A stretch of DNA of 64,000 nt, taken from Rhynchopus euleeides (Eukaryota; Euglenozoa; Diplonemea; Diplonemida; Diplonemidae). Below the pieces are notes generated by a model. It saw only the letters and a list, made by a program, of their open reading frames with translations. It was not told the DNA's origin and did no database searches. Below are positions 43,159 through 54,214 of the stretch, in pieces. The stretch lies in contig OY723314.1 of NCBI GenBank assembly GCA_963210315.1, positions 496,001-560,000 on the forward strand, in the 5' to 3' direction. Both the position numbers and the translations under genes were made by a program. The number at the start of each line of letters is the position of its first letter. Position 1 is the stretch's first letter.

Positions 43159-46100
43159 TCAGGCGCTCGAGGCGGCGAAGCCGCTCTCCCGCTCCACGAC
43201 GTGAGCGCTTTCACGCCCGCACCGCGTGGCACCCACACACCCCGCCCGCGACCAGCTGTCCGCGGGCATGTCCGCCGTCGGGATCCAATGGACCCCCAGC
43301 ACGGCGTCGCGTCCCCCAAGCATCCCAAAGATGCGCTGCAAGATAACGTTCGCAAAGCGCACGCGGCTGTGCCCCTTGCGCAGCACACACTCGACGGCCT
43401 GGTTGTCCACCGCCAGCAGCGGGGTGCGGCTGCCGAGGTCCAGAGCCAGCCGGATCGCCTTCTCCGCCGCCAGGAGCTCCAGCACAAACATGTCGCCGGA
43501 CTGCCCCTCGCGCGCCCACACCCCGTAGGCCACCTGCGAGTCCGCACCCCCAGGCACGGACACCACAGCTCCCCAGCCTGTTGTTGACGCGTCGCTCCAC
43601 ACCGCCATGTCGGCCAGCCCCGGGTGCTCGCGCCGTAGGCTGAGCCAGTCGTTCACCCGCATTGCGTCGACGCACGCCGCGAGCTCGTCCCGCGTCGCGG
43701 GGGACAGCACGAACGGGTCCTCCCACGTCAGAGACCCCTCGTGCAGGCGCTGCGCGGCCCCCTGCAGCGTTGACAGGGTCTCACGGAGTACGCACAGGCG
43801 GGTCTGCCTGACGTGCGCCACCCGGAAGGCTATGCCGAACAGCTTCCAGCAGGACCGCACCGAAGGGGAAGCGTCCCGTAGGATGGACACCGCCGCAACG
43901 ACGGCCTTTTCTCCCCAACTGCAGCCGAAGCGGTAGCGTCCCGTGGCGACATCGAATTCGACTCTCAGGTAGGTGACGCGCGGCAGGGGCCCCTCCGATC
44001 TCTTCCGGGCGTTGATCTCTCCGCCCGCCAGCACAATCCGGTCCCGGACGTATGCCGCCCTTGCCGCGACCTCCACCGCCGAGGTGCCCCACACCAGGAT
44101 GTCGTCCAGATATACCGCCGCCGCCGTCACCTCCACAAGACCCCCGAGGAACAGCTGCGCCGTGGACTGCGCTATCCAGGGCGCGTAGGAGTAGCCCATC
44201 GGGAGGCGTGTCCACGCATACCATCGCTGGGCGACCCGCACGGAGAAAAAGGAGGATACCCCCTCGGACAAAGGGAACTGGTGAAAAAATCCCCGGATGT
44301 CGATGACCTGCGCCATGCAAGCGTCTGTGTCGCGGAGGGCCCTCGCAATCTCATGCACCGTGGGGAGCCGAAACTTCGGGGGTTTCGGGAGGCGGCGGTT
44401 CACCGGGCGGCCGTCAACGATGAGGCGGCGCACACAGGGGTCCGCCTTCGCAATGTCAAACATGCGCACCACGCCCCGCTTGGGATCTCCGCGTCCGAGC
44501 AGGCGGAGGACCCTCGCCGAAATACACTGCACCACAAAGCTCGGCTTCAGGTCTGATGTGGGCCCAGGGAGAGGGACTGCCGATGTCTGGTGCCTCGCAA
44601 TCAACCCCCCCTCCGTACACCAGTCCAGGAAATCCGGTGACACCCCCAGCTCATCCGCGTAGGTGCGCAGCTTGTCGTACTCCAGGCACCCGGACGGAAA
44701 ATCATCGAGCCTCTCCGAGGAGCGGGATGGCGGTCGCCTGCCCAGTATTTCAAACTCGTCCAAGTCGTACTCGGGATCCTCCAGACCGATCACACCCGGC
44801 TCATCCGCGTAGCCCACCCCGCTCATCAGAAAATCCCAGCAGGGCCCCTCGCCGGCGTCGCTCATTGTAGCGCGCGGAGGAGCTCCGCTTCCGTCTTCCT
44901 TTGGTGGTCGTTCGTGGTGGTGAGGTATCTCGCCGTCGTGTCCTCCGCGTCCTTGCCGTGTCGGAGGAGACGCTTCAGCAGCGGTCGAGGTACTCCGTCC
45001 TTCTGCACCTCTTGGATCGCGCCTCTCCTCGAGGAGTGGAGCCAGGAGCCTTCCGGCAGAGCCGCGAGGATCGCCTTCTTCAACCCCGCATATTTTGTGG
45101 AGTTCCCCCCGAAGATCAGTTCCGTGCTGGAGGGGGCCACTGTGCGCATATACTCCACCACGATCGCCGTGATGGGGCCCGCGGGGAGGAAGATCTCTGG
45201 CCTCCACTCGAGGGCTTGCTTCTCCTTCGCGTACACCGCCGCCGACGTCGCACGCGAATCCCCCCCTTCCCCATCGATCTCCCGCCAGTCCGCCTGCGTC
45301 ACAAACTGCAGGTCCGGCACCCGACATCTCGTCACCCAGCACAGCGCGAGTAGCACCCGCGCCCGCCCCTGGAGTGCCCCCAGCGCCTCGTGCACTTGCG
45401 CCGTCGCCACAGGGGGGGCCTGTCTGGGCCGGATGAGGGTGCTGAGGCGCCGGAGCGCCTTCTTGGCGTTTTAGAGGCGGCGCGTGCGGGTCCCACGTTC
45501 GCCCCGCTCTATCGCGATCGCCGCCAGCCGCTCGAGGTATGTCTTCGCAGTCCTGCATGATATGCTGCCCAGGCGCGTCCAGACGTAGCGCAGCACCGCC
45601 TCGTCGCTCGGCGTGCCCGCACTCAGTCCGCCCCGAAACTCCTCGAATGAGGCCCACAGCCGGTCTTTCTCCCCTGCTGTGTGTGCGGCCAGTGCTAGCC
45701 GCGGAATGTCCTCCCACCCCGTCGCATTTCGCAGAGCTCTCGCTAGGCTGCGTCCGTCGCGGAACGAGAACAGCTTGTCCTCCAGCCTGGCGCGCTTGGC
45801 CCGCGTCCACCTCACAGGCTCCCGTGGGTCCCGATTCGCGTCTTGAGGACCCCGTGGGGGCGTCACATCCCTGATGTCTGGGGGTGGGAGTGGAGTCGGG
45901 GCCCTGCCCCGGCGCCCCTCGGCCTGCGTGGCACGCTGGAACAGAGGGCTTCTGAGGCGCCCTGCGATGCCTCCCCTCTGGGGAATCCTCTGTGGAGAGG
46001 GGACTGTTGTCGACCCTACCTCCTTCACCTGTGTGCCCGGGGAGGAGATCGTCGGCGGGCTGTTTCTCGTTGCGGGACAGGGGATGACCATCGACCCTTC

Positions 46101-46578
46101 GTCCTCGCTCTGCCTCGGACAGGGGACCGCAGTCGACCCTACGTCCGGCTGCGCTTTGTGAGAGGGGACTTCTGTCAACCCTACGTCTCTGCCATACCTC
46201 GGGCAGGGGATCGGTCTCCACCCTACGCCCGGATGCGTCCCATACCTTGGACAGGGGATTGTAATCGACCCTTCGTCCGGTTGTGCTCGGGGACAGGGGA
46301 CTGTCGTCGACCCTACGTCCGTCCCATACCTCGGGCAGGGGATTGTTCTCGACCCTACGCCCGGTTGCGCCGCCGGTCCAGGGGCCCGGCTCCCCCTGGA
46401 CGGCGTGGCGCCGGGGGCCCCCCTCAGCGTCTGTGCTGGGGCTGTCCGGCCCCGCGAAAAAGAGGCTCCTTCCTCCATGGCCTGTTTCCGCCCGGGCGGT
46501 CGCGGGAGGTGCTGGGCCTCCGCTTGAGCGGGCGGGAGCGCCCGCTGGGCCGCCCTTCCCGCGAGTCGGTGTGCGCAA
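43159..46578 (-). CDS. RT-RNase H frame of retrotransposon 2
   Basis: 1139-codon frame. The first part lies over the recombinase gene and is low-complexity. The reverse transcriptase part has LIVDGRPVNRRLPKPPKF, QVIDIRGFFHQFPLSEG, TRLPMGYSYAPWIAQ and palm motif AVYLDDILVWG. RNase H follows with AVWSDASTTGWGAVVSV, LELLAAEKAIRLAL and LLAVDNQAVECVL. The RT frame again lies in the -1 frame relative to the recombinase. Confidence 0.88.
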   Translation of the reverse strand: MRTPTRGKGGPAGAPARSSGGPAPPATARAETGHGGRSLFFAGPDSPSTDAEGGPRRHAVQGEPGPWTGGATGRRVENNPLPEVWDGRRVDDSPLSPSTTGRRVDYNPLSKVWDASGRRVETDPLPEVWQRRRVDRSPLSQSAAGRRVDCGPLSEAERGRRVDGHPLSRNEKQPADDLLPGHTGEGGRVDNSPLSTEDSPEGRHRRAPQKPSVPACHAGRGAPGQGPDSTPTPRHQGCDAPTGSSRRESGPTGACEVDAGQARQAGGQAVLVPRRTQPSESSAKCDGVGGHSAASTGRTHSRGERPAVGLIRGVSGRTECGHAERRGGAALRLDAPGQHIMQDCEDIPRAAGGDRDRAGRTWDPHAPPLKRQEGAPAPQHPHPAQTGPPCGDGASARGAGGTPGAGAGATRAVLGDEMSGAGPAVCDAGGLAGDRWGRGGFACDVGGGVREGEASPRVEARDLPPRGPHHGDRGGVYAHSGPLQHGTDLRGELHKICGVEEGDPRGSAGRLLAPLLEERRDPRGAEGRSTSTAAEASPPTRQGRGGHDGEIPHHHERPPKEDGSGAPPRATMSDAGEGPCWDFLMSGVGYADEPGVIGLEDPEYDLDEFEILGRRPPSRSSERLDDFPSGCLEYDKLRTYADELGVSPDFLDWCTEGGLIARHQTSAVPLPGPTSDLKPSFVVQCISARVLRLLGRGDPKRGVVRMFDIAKADPCVRRLIVDGRPVNRRLPKPPKFRLPTVHEIARALRDTDACMAQVIDIRGFFHQFPLSEGVSSFFSVRVAQRWYAWTRLPMGYSYAPWIAQSTAQLFLGGLVEVTAAAVYLDDILVWGTSAVEVAARAAYVRDRIVLAGGEINARKRSEGPLPRVTYLRVEFDVATGRYRFGCSWGEKAVVAAVSILRDASPSVRSCWKLFGIAFRVAHVRQTRLCVLRETLSTLQGAAQRLHEGSLTWEDPFVLSPATRDELAACVDAMRVNDWLSLRREHPGLADMAVWSDASTTGWGAVVSVPGGADSQVAYGVWAREGQSGDMFVLELLAAEKAIRLALDLGSRTPLLAVDNQAVECVLRKGHSRVRFANVILQRIFGMLGGRDAVLGVHWIPTADMPADSWSRAGCVGATRCGRESAHVVERESGFAASSA

Positions 46579-46664
46579 CCCGGGCGGCTGCGGTCATCGC
46601 CCCCTTCCGCGAGGCGGGCACGTTCGCCGCCGGGCCGCGATGCTCCCGGAACACCCGGGCCCAC
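44862..46664 (-). other. Tyrosine recombinase region of retrotransposon 2
   Basis: The catalytic domain lies toward the left end (TRCRVPDLQ, HSSRRGAIQ, LLRHGKDAEDTTARYL). The N-terminal region is proline/arginine-rich with an eight-unit repeat. This region is wholly overlapped by the RT frame. The element is treated as a fossil; no detail of its damage is given. Confidence 0.75.
46010..46375. repeat. Eight-unit degenerate tandem repeat within retrotransposon 2
   Basis: Units of about 40-60 bp encode GRRVDxxPLS in the RT frame and VGSTTVPCPR-like decapeptides in the recombinase frame. Both frames stay open through the array. Confidence 0.85.
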
Positions 46665-47116
46665 TCCTGTGAAGCCGTCGCTCCTGTGAGAATTCGAGTA
46701 AAATACTAAGCCCTTACTAAGGGCTTAGTATTCCCTGAGTAAGCCCTTAGTAAGAAATTAAGCCCTTAAATTAAGCCCTTAATTTTTAGGGGGTCGAAAG
46801 TTAAGGGCTTAGTCTAAGTGGGGGTGGGGGTGAAATCTGGCTCAGGGGCCGAGTTCCTAGTCAGAGCTTAGAGAAGCCGTGGAAGACCTCCCCGTTGTTA
46901 TGTATACAACAGCTGAATCGCGATTCATCGTGGAGCAGGGTGGTGGGAATCTCTCCTCTCCATGGATGTATGCATCATGCGATATGGAGAACGCACGCTG
47001 CGCGGTTTCAAAAAAAGTGTAACTTTCATCTCTCTCTCTCTCTCTCTCGCGCTCTCTCGTATGCTTATAGTGTGAATATCCCCGAAACGAAAATACTCGC
47101 ACCCCAAGGGTGTCGT

Positions 47117-47944
47117 CTACTTAACTACGCGGGCCCGCGGCCCGGTAGACTCCCCTTGTTTGAGAGAGGAGCTGCTCTGGTGGGGTGAGGGAAGTGACAC
47201 AGGAGGAGGAGGAGGCGCAGGCGCCACACGGTCTGTAGCGCCCGGTGACGCGCTACGTGAGGAAGGAGGATTAAGGTAGGCCCGGAAGCCTGTAGGCGCG
47301 TGCGGTGACCGCGCACGGGCGGAGGAGGAAGAGGCACCAGAACGGGGCCTTTGGGGAAGGGCTGCGTCAACGGACACGCCGTCGGGAGGGGAGGTAGTAG
47401 GAGAAGGTGGGTCCGGATCAGCGGCGCCCACGTCAGCGTCAGCGTCAGCGTCAGCGGTGGGGATCACGTGGTCGACCCTAGGCCTTTGGGCAGGCAGTGC
47501 CGGGGTGGAACCGGTATGCGCCTCTAAGGCGGTGCGCTTCAGCTGCGCCACGGCGGGGATGGATGGCCTGACGCCGTCGGGTGAGAGCCTCCTACGAGGC
47601 TGCATCAGGTGGCGGTGGGGTGAGCCCGGGGAGCACACGGTATGGGCCAGCCTCTTCAGGAGCGCTCTCTCTATCTCACTCTGCCGAGATCTGCAGGCTA
47701 AGTGCTGGCCCAATCCACCCCCACCCCACCCACCCACCCACACCTCCCACTCTTTCACGTTAATGCCCCGCTTGTGCCTCTGAGCTGCGGTGTAGCTGGC
47801 ACGCGGTATTCCCTCCCCGATCGCTGTCTGAATCTGCCGTCCCCAGCTGCCCACAGCACCACACACATCCCTGTGTGGGGCTGTCCAAAACGCAGATGCC
47901 CCGTCATATGGGGGCGCATCTGCTGGGGCGGCTGTTGGACGCAT
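47117..47944 (-). CDS. Possible proline/serine-rich protein gene
   Basis: 276-codon frame from the ATG at 47944. The N-terminal part has ordinary composition (SAFWTAPHRDVCGAVGSWGR, then ASYTAAQRHKRGINVKEWE), then a glycine/tryptophan stretch that may be a short in-frame intron (GTGTGGG... to CGGCAG) before SEIERALLKRLAHTV. The C-terminal half is proline/serine-rich with ADADADADV from a six-base repeat. Host-like GC-rich codons support a gene; lack of a family and a flanking transposon argue for caution. Confidence 0.35.
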   Translation of the reverse strand: MRPTAAPADAPPYDGASAFWTAPHRDVCGAVGSWGRQIQTAIGEGIPRASYTAAQRHKRGINVKEWEVWVGGWGGGGLGQHLACRSRQSEIERALLKRLAHTVCSPGSPHRHLMQPRRRLSPDGVRPSIPAVAQLKRTALEAHTGSTPALPAQRPRVDHVIPTADADADADVGAADPDPPSPTTSPPDGVSVDAALPQRPRSGASSSSARARSPHAPTGFRAYLNPPSSRSASPGATDRVAPAPPPPPVSLPSPHQSSSSLKQGESTGPRARVVK

Positions 47945-48803
47945 GCTTCTCCATATCAGGGACGGGGGTATCCGTTTGCCACAGAACACCGCAGAACAGA
48001 AAAATGGGGGTGGCTGTGCGTCATCATTGATGATGCAAGATTCCCAACAAGGCTCCTGCTGGAGGGTGCCGTGATCTACGTTATTTGCTTTGGGGGGGGG
48101 GGGGGGGTTGGAGTTGAAACCAACGGGGAAAATGAAGTATTTTATTTGCCATAATCCTGCTGTGTGTTTTGCCGGGTTTGGCGCACAAAACACCAGCTTT
48201 ATCTTCTCTTTTGCTCTCATGTGCGTGTGTGTGTGTGTGTGTATAGTGGCGGAGCTAAATTACTCCCGACTCCCAAAACCCCCCTGGCTTGCAATAGTTT
48301 TTTTTGCTTCTTTTTTTCAAAAGTGCGCTTCAATGCGGGAGGGTTGGGGGCGTTTATATAGGAATGGTTTTGTTGATTTGGCGTAGGCAAGCTGGGGGAA
48401 ACCGACTGTTGGGATCTTGCGACCCCCCCCCCCCCCCCCCCCACACCCCACTTCATCAGACTGAGGGGGTGGTGCACACAAAATAGTAGGGGTTCTGCGT
48501 TCCAACAACACAACTTTCGGCAGGAAACTGGTTTGTTGTCTCGTTTTGCTGCCACTTCACGATCCAGCGGGGGGGGGGGGGGGACACAGATAGTTTCTTT
48601 GTGTGATTCGTTCTCGACCACCTTCAATGCCTTCGTCAGGCGTGCCTCATGCTGACGTGCGTACGCACAACAGAGAACACATCAAGCTCAGGTGCTCGGT
48701 GTGTCATACACTTCGACAGAAGTGCAGAGCAGAAGGAGCGTAGAGATAGGTTGAATCTCTTCGTATATTGAGAGGCTTCCTCGGTAGAGGCGGGCTACCA
48801 GTC

Positions 48804-48890
48804 GCAATGCCACCGTGCGGCCAGAAGATCCCGAAACAGTGTGCTGATCCCCCACCCTCCCCACTCGGGGGGTTGCGAGGTGGCAAAAAT
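48804..48890 (+). repeat. Family-H repeat, diverged copy
   Basis: GCAATGCCACCGTGCGGCC, GATCCCGAAACAGTG, then a C-rich/G-rich hairpin (CCCCACTCGGGGGG) and GGCAAAAATACGG. The paired CGTTCAAAA end is lost. Confidence 0.45.
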
Positions 48891-49949
48891 ACGGCTGTGG
48901 TTTCGCGCACAGGCCGCCCTGATTTTTTTTTGCCACCTTTTGCCATTTTTCCCATTTTCCCAGAATAGCAAGGCTCCCTCCCCACCTGCCCCCCTCCCCC
49001 CCCCCCCGCACTCCGCCCCCATCATTGTTAAAAAAATACGGTAAAAAAGAAATGTCATAACAACCAATCTTACATACACCGCTATGCATAACAGCCGGGG
49101 GGACAATTTCAAAGCGAACGTGCATCCCTCTCCTCCCCCGCACCCCCCCCCCCTCCAGCCATTCGTTTGTGAAGGGATCAAATCGGGAGCAAGGTTAAAG
49201 CAACACGCCCTGCTTCTGCTTTGTGAGCTTGCCACTGTGGGTGCCTTCCAGCCTCAGAGGATCGAGGCAGGGTGGGAAGACCATCGGTGAGGGGGTGGCT
49301 CCGTTCTGTGGCACACCGTGTGCCAAACTGGCGGCACCGAGGTTGCTGTTTCTTGCATTCGCTGTTACTGCGTAACCTGACACGGTGCTCTGCATTTCTG
49401 AGGGAAATATACATGTGACACCCAGGGCGACTTTTGTTTGTGCCTGGAAGTAAACGATAATCTGCGGTGCTTTATCACGGGCATATCTGCTTTCATCCGT
49501 TCTGAAAAAAATCAGTAAAAATGACTCGCCCGCGTTGTTCCGATGCATATCTGGGATGGGGGGGTTTTTTTTGTGCAGCCAGGGGTATTCTGGCAGAGCA
49601 CTGCTTCCAACAGCGTTCAAATCAGCCACAATCAACCAGCTGTGGCAGATTGAAACAGCAACATCCACGCCGCAAAAAAAATAAACGGAAAAAAAAACAT
49701 TCTGTGTGATGGACACCGTCAAACCACTGTTGATCATGAATCGACAGTGGTTAACCCGATACAGCGCCTGTGCTCGATCCTGGCGGCTTCTTCCCACAGC
49801 TGAGGGAGGGAGGGATGAGGAGGGGCTCCGTACACCCTCTAACCCGAGCGGTGCGCCTGCTGCTGATGATGTTTGCTTCTCCCACTGCCGCCACCACCAA
49901 CGCCTTTGCATCTCTCTTTTTCATTCAACAGTTTATCTGGCGAAACCAA

Positions 49950-50049
49950 GGGGGGGCCCTCGCTACCAGGTGTGCCTGAGTGAGAAGAAGTGAGCCACGG
50001 CCCACTTCCCCTCGCTGACTGACGAGCTGTGACTGGTAGCGGGCCTCCC
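49950..50049. mobile_element. 109-bp-family MITE, second copy
   Basis: GGGGGGGCCCTCGCTACCAG and GACTGGTAGCGGGCCTCCC are inverted; the interior matches 28250-28358 in opposite sense. Confidence 0.65.
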
Positions 50050-51046
50050 ACAAGGGGGCGTTATTGCTTTGCATCACCGAACAATGTGCAGTCGCAAGAG
50101 GCTGCACTTGTGGTGATTCTGCCACTAAGCGGAAGGAATAATACGCTCCCCCGCCTCCTTTTATTTTGGAACCTGGAGAAATCGAGAGAGGATTTGCCTT
50201 CTTCCCGGAGGTGAGTAGCGCACAGGCTAGCAGGTTCCCATTCAGAACGTAGTGCCATATGTGAGGTGTTCCGGACGTTCAGAACCTTCGTATTCACTGT
50301 GATAACACGTTTATTTATGTACTGTTGTCCAAAAGAGGAAAAATCAACATGCCCTCCCACCCTCCCCACCCCGACATCCACAGTCAGAGATGACCGTGGG
50401 TTTAATTATGTGGACCAGGGTTCACGCACCACCCCCTACCCCTCCTACCTCACCGCTAGCTTAGATGCGGGCGCGCGCGGGGGGGGAAAAAATACTGCAC
50501 CCAATTCCTCACTCGGGATTTCAAGCCATTGCAACAGAGAAAAAAATAACTGCAGATGCAAAACCAACGAAAAAAGTGTTTTCTTTTTATAGTTCGGTGT
50601 AGTCAAGCTGGGGGTGGGGGGTGGGGGGGGGGTGGGGAACTCTCTGTGCCTTGAGCTGGAATTTTTTTTGCGACCCCCTCGCTCATCAGTGTTCTCTCTC
50701 TACCAACATCACTCCATCAGACTTCAGCAGACTGGGCGGTGGTGTATGCAAAAGAGGGGCGTTGTGCAATCTTTGTGTGATTGTCTACGCCAAGCAAAGG
50801 AACACAGTGGCCAGGCAAGCTAGGAAACATCAGCCCCTCTCCACCGGGTGACTGGAACGAGGCACGGCCAAAAAAAATAAATATCTCTCCGTTCAAGAAA
50901 ATCAACGTGGATGCCGGTGTGGCACGAAAGAAACAGGAGCTCGTCAAAAAAAAAACCAACCAACACACACTTCTGCTATCTCCGATGATGCCAAGCAGGC
51001 TGGCCGCCGACCTGGCCATGGCTTTGTGGTGGCCGTCTGCCGCATA

Positions 51047-51391
51047 CCGTATACGTAAATATTATGGAACGTAAATATTATGGAACGGGCCCATTTTTGG
51101 CCGGTCCGTTCCATAATATTTACGTTCCAAAATATTTACAGGGCCAGTTGGGGACTCGGTGGTGAGGACGGCTTGCGTCAGGAATCGCGCGAAAAGTGCA
51201 CGAGTAGGTCCCGTCAGGGACTCTGTACGCCGTCCGATCACCTGGTCCAAGTCCCCGAGTCGCAGAAAGCCCTGTAAATATTATGGAACGAAAAAAATCT
51301 GGAACGCCAACCCACCAGCGTTCCATAATATTTACGTTCCATAATATTTACGTTCCATAATATTTACGTTCCAAAATATTTACGTATACGG
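51047..51391. mobile_element. 345-bp TA-flanked MITE with CCGTATACGTAAATATT ends
   Basis: Ends flanked by TA (51045-51046 and 51392-51393). Each half holds two or more AATATTATGGAACG units in both directions. The related but different element at 55158-55959 has CCGTAAACGG ends and GTGGACCGTAA units. Confidence 0.85.
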
Positions 51392-51393
51392 TA

Positions 51394-53019
51394 TTATATG
51401 TTGAATCTGAGTGCATCTTCCCCGAAAATACGGGTTGTAGCGCCCTTGGTTCAGGTTGCTCTCTTTGGAGGGGGTGGGGGGGTGGGGTTGGGGTAGTTTT
51501 TTTACTACACGGACGCCAAAAAAAAAGCAGTGTATTTTTTGGCGCATGTTTCCCCCCCCCCCCCCTCACTTTTTTCATTTTTATCCTGTGAGCAAAAAAA
51601 GACAAAGCCAAAAGAAACCCCCTCCCACCCCCCCCTCTCCCTCCCCCCCCCGCCGAATTTTTTATGTTGCTGAAAATATTGGCGCGGGTAGCGGGGGTGC
51701 CACTGATAGGGTTCCTTCTTCTCTTCTGACGTTTGAAGAACAGCGTTCTTTGTTTGTACGCATGCAACCATATCCTGGGCCGGCCTTGGATGAAGATGCC
51801 AATCTTCCAAGCACAGGGATGGACGCGGAGTGGAGCGGAGAAGAGAGGGAAGAGAGAGAGGGGGGAGGGGGACGGAGATGTACGCACTTCGAGACCCCTG
51901 AGAAGTGCATACACAGAAACTAAAGGCGGGGCGAAAAAAAATTGCCACAATTTGGTAGGGACAAGTGCACAAGACAAACGCACCCCCCCCCCCTCCCCGG
52001 GACACAAAATGTTCTGATCTTACCCCTGCCGACTATGCACCCACCCCACACACGCACACACACCCCGGAGATCATCCTTGTGCTTCCCATCTACTTCTAC
52101 TTCAATGCCCCCACCACACCCCGCGCCCTCCGCCCATTCTGCTCTTCTTCTTCTCCTGGAAAGACCACGTTCTTTTTTTTCCAACCAGGATGCAAGGGCG
52201 ATGGGGAGGGGGGGTTTTTTTTGTTGATTTTTCAACTATCTTCATCCACTCGTCGTTCTGTTCGCTATTGCCCCCGCCCCACACTCCCTCCTCCCCGTTC
52301 ACGCTGATGGTGCAGCCCATTGCTGTCATGGATGTGTGGCCTCATCTGTGCTGACGGAGTGGCCTGTTCTTCACACACACATTGTCCAACGAAGGGTCCA
52401 GTCAGTATTCATCCGAATCTTAACCACACCCGACACGAAAAGTGCCAGAATTCGCAGAAATTTCGATGTCCAATGCAACAAGGGGTATATGTGGGTTCAT
52501 ACGCCGAACATTTGGTGGATTGTTCGCCACATTACAACACCAAAATTCGCCCGAAATTTTGCCGCATGATGGGTGAACGGCCCCGCCTCGAAGAAAAAGA
52601 ATATGCACAACAAAATGGAAGAACCGTTGCGCAGTCGTCACTGCCTGGGCTGTCTTTCCGCCAGGCAAGCTGGCCGTCGACACACAGAAAAAAAAGTGGA
52701 CCGTTTCTTGCTGCTACCCGACTCCGGATCAGATGTGGCAGCTTGTACACAGCACCTGTGAGATGTGGCTCTGCAAAGAAGAAACCATCGCAAGCCCACG
52801 CACCAAGCTTTTGTGTCCAAACCCATAAAACCCTTTCCCGTTGCAATGGAAAAAGCGGCGAAGCAAATGAGGGGGGTGGGGGAGGGGAAGTGAGGCGGGC
52901 GTATGGGTGTGTGGGTGGTGTGTAGGAGAGCCCCTTCGCCCCCTCAGAAGAAGTGCAGAACCATAAGCCCACCCCCCCCCCCCCCTTTTTTTTGCACATT
53001 TTTTTTTGCAAAGGGGGGT
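51394..53019. other. Intergenic region
   Basis: C and G runs near 51551, 51628, 51980 and 52972. Several proline- or glycine-rich frames on both strands, none convincing. Confidence 0.45.
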
Positions 53020-53027
53020 ATTCACAT

Positions 53028-54206
53028 CAGGGTATAAGATAGACTTTTTTTCTGGCGCCGTTTTCCGGTTTTTCTGGTTTTGAAAATTTTTCGCGCGCGC
53101 CTTCGGCGCGCGCGACCCGCGCAAACCCTCCCAGAATCTGAGAGGGCCCGGTGCCTGCGCGCGTCCTGTCGTACTGAGGCTGCTTGGTGGGGCAGGCGCA
53201 GCAGCTGCTTTGAAAGTTTGGACTCTCGGTCAAAAAACCGGTCTGGTGCAATTTTCTTACGCAGGGGGGCGGAGCCCCAGCCGCCGGCGGCCACGGTAGT
53301 GAACATCTGTTCCCTACTGTCTGGATTCGCTTGTAAGTAGGAAGGCTTCGCTGTATCGCAGCCCGGCCAGCAGGAGATCACTGGTCCTTGAGGGTTCAAC
53401 CTTCAGGGTGGAGGAGGACGGGGGAGCGACCACTCGCGACAGGTGTGCGTTGTGGGTGAAGTGGGTGCACGACAGAATGGCCAAAGGGTCCACGAGATCT
53501 CTGCACACATTCCGTTATCGAGGAGATGGGCACCTAGCTGTGACGACAGGCAACAAACAAATCTCATCTGTTAGTTGCCCCCAATAGGCTTGGCGACCTT
53601 CAAGACTGCTTGAAAGTCGTTCGTGTTCTCGTCTCAGCCCTCCAGACAAGCAGATCTGTCTCGATTTGGTGGGCTGTCGCCATGTATTCGATGGCACTGA
53701 GTGACGCTGCACAGAGGCAGACGACACGGTGAACTCCAGCGGAAGTTACCCTACCTCCGCTGGAGTACACCGTCACGTGACCGTGTGTCTCCCATGAGTC
53801 TCAACTAGCGGGAGTCTTAGCGTACATTAGCTGGACAATAGACTCCCGTCTCCAGTACAGACTGCAGTCTTAGACTCCCTCTTAGACATGGTGGCTGGAG
53901 TCCACCATGTGCGCACCTTCAAAACAGAAGAGACCTGCATGACGAGGGCATCACCACCCACCGGGCCACCCGCTAGGTCCATTTTTTCTTCTCCGCTTCT
54001 CTGCCTTCTTTGGACTATTTGAGCTCTGTGCGGATCACGATGGGGTCACTTTCTATTTTTTTATGGCGTTTTTTCTGACTGTTTTACTGTCCCAAAGTCA
54101 CAAAAAAACCGCCAAAAATGAGACCGACCTTTTTTTTTTCCAGAAAACCGGGAACCGGGAAACCCTGGTTTTGAAAACCGGAAAACCAGACCTATCTTAT
54201 CCCCTG
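53028..54206. mobile_element. Non-autonomous hAT-like element (1179 bp), copy 1
   Basis: CAGGGTATAAGATAG and CTATCTTATCCCCTG ends, flanked by a perfect 8-bp duplication ATTCACAT (53020-53027 and 54207-54214). The interior has CGCGCGCCTTCGGCGCGCG, the GC-palindrome module (about 53264-53310), and near 53730-53920 a series of small inverted repeats (CTCCAGCGGA/TCCGCTGGAG, GGTGGCTGGAGTCCACC). No transposase. The inverted partner is at 62760-63938. Confidence 0.9.
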
Positions 54207-54214
54207 ATTCACAT

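Larger units (their letters stand above)
42595..46830 (-). mobile_element. Tyrosine-recombinase (DIRS-order) retrotransposon 2, bounded by AT-rich inverted repeats
   Basis: Parts, read on the minus strand: recombinase region (46664-44862); RT-RNase H in a frame open over 46578-43159; and a 3' region (43158-42740) with a 34-bp direct repeat and a hairpin GGTGGCCCCC/GGGGGGCCACC. No DDE integrase or protease. About 100 bases of AAGGGCTTA-rich inverted repeat lie on both sides (42600-42730 and 46700-46825): either DIRS1-like terminal inverted repeats or an older MITE into which the element inserted. It looks nearly whole with about one break in the recombinase. Recombinase upstream of RT, as in element 1. 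Confidence 0.8.
47945..51046. other. Intergenic region
   Basis: Holds a partial family-B end (48166-48212), a C20 run (48423-48442), a G run near 48571, a family-H copy (48804-48890), a MITE (49950-50049), and two copies of another loose repeat around ATAGTTCGGTGTAGTCAAGC (near 50591; relatives near 31425 and 48385). A 238-codon minus frame at 49195-49911 is not convincing. No gene supported. Confidence 0.5.

Noticed and set aside
49195-49911. 238-codon minus-strand frame with a fairly balanced stretch
   Set aside because: No family, no sign of selection, and it overlaps a MITE-adjacent repeat region. Kept only as a mention in the intergenic entry.
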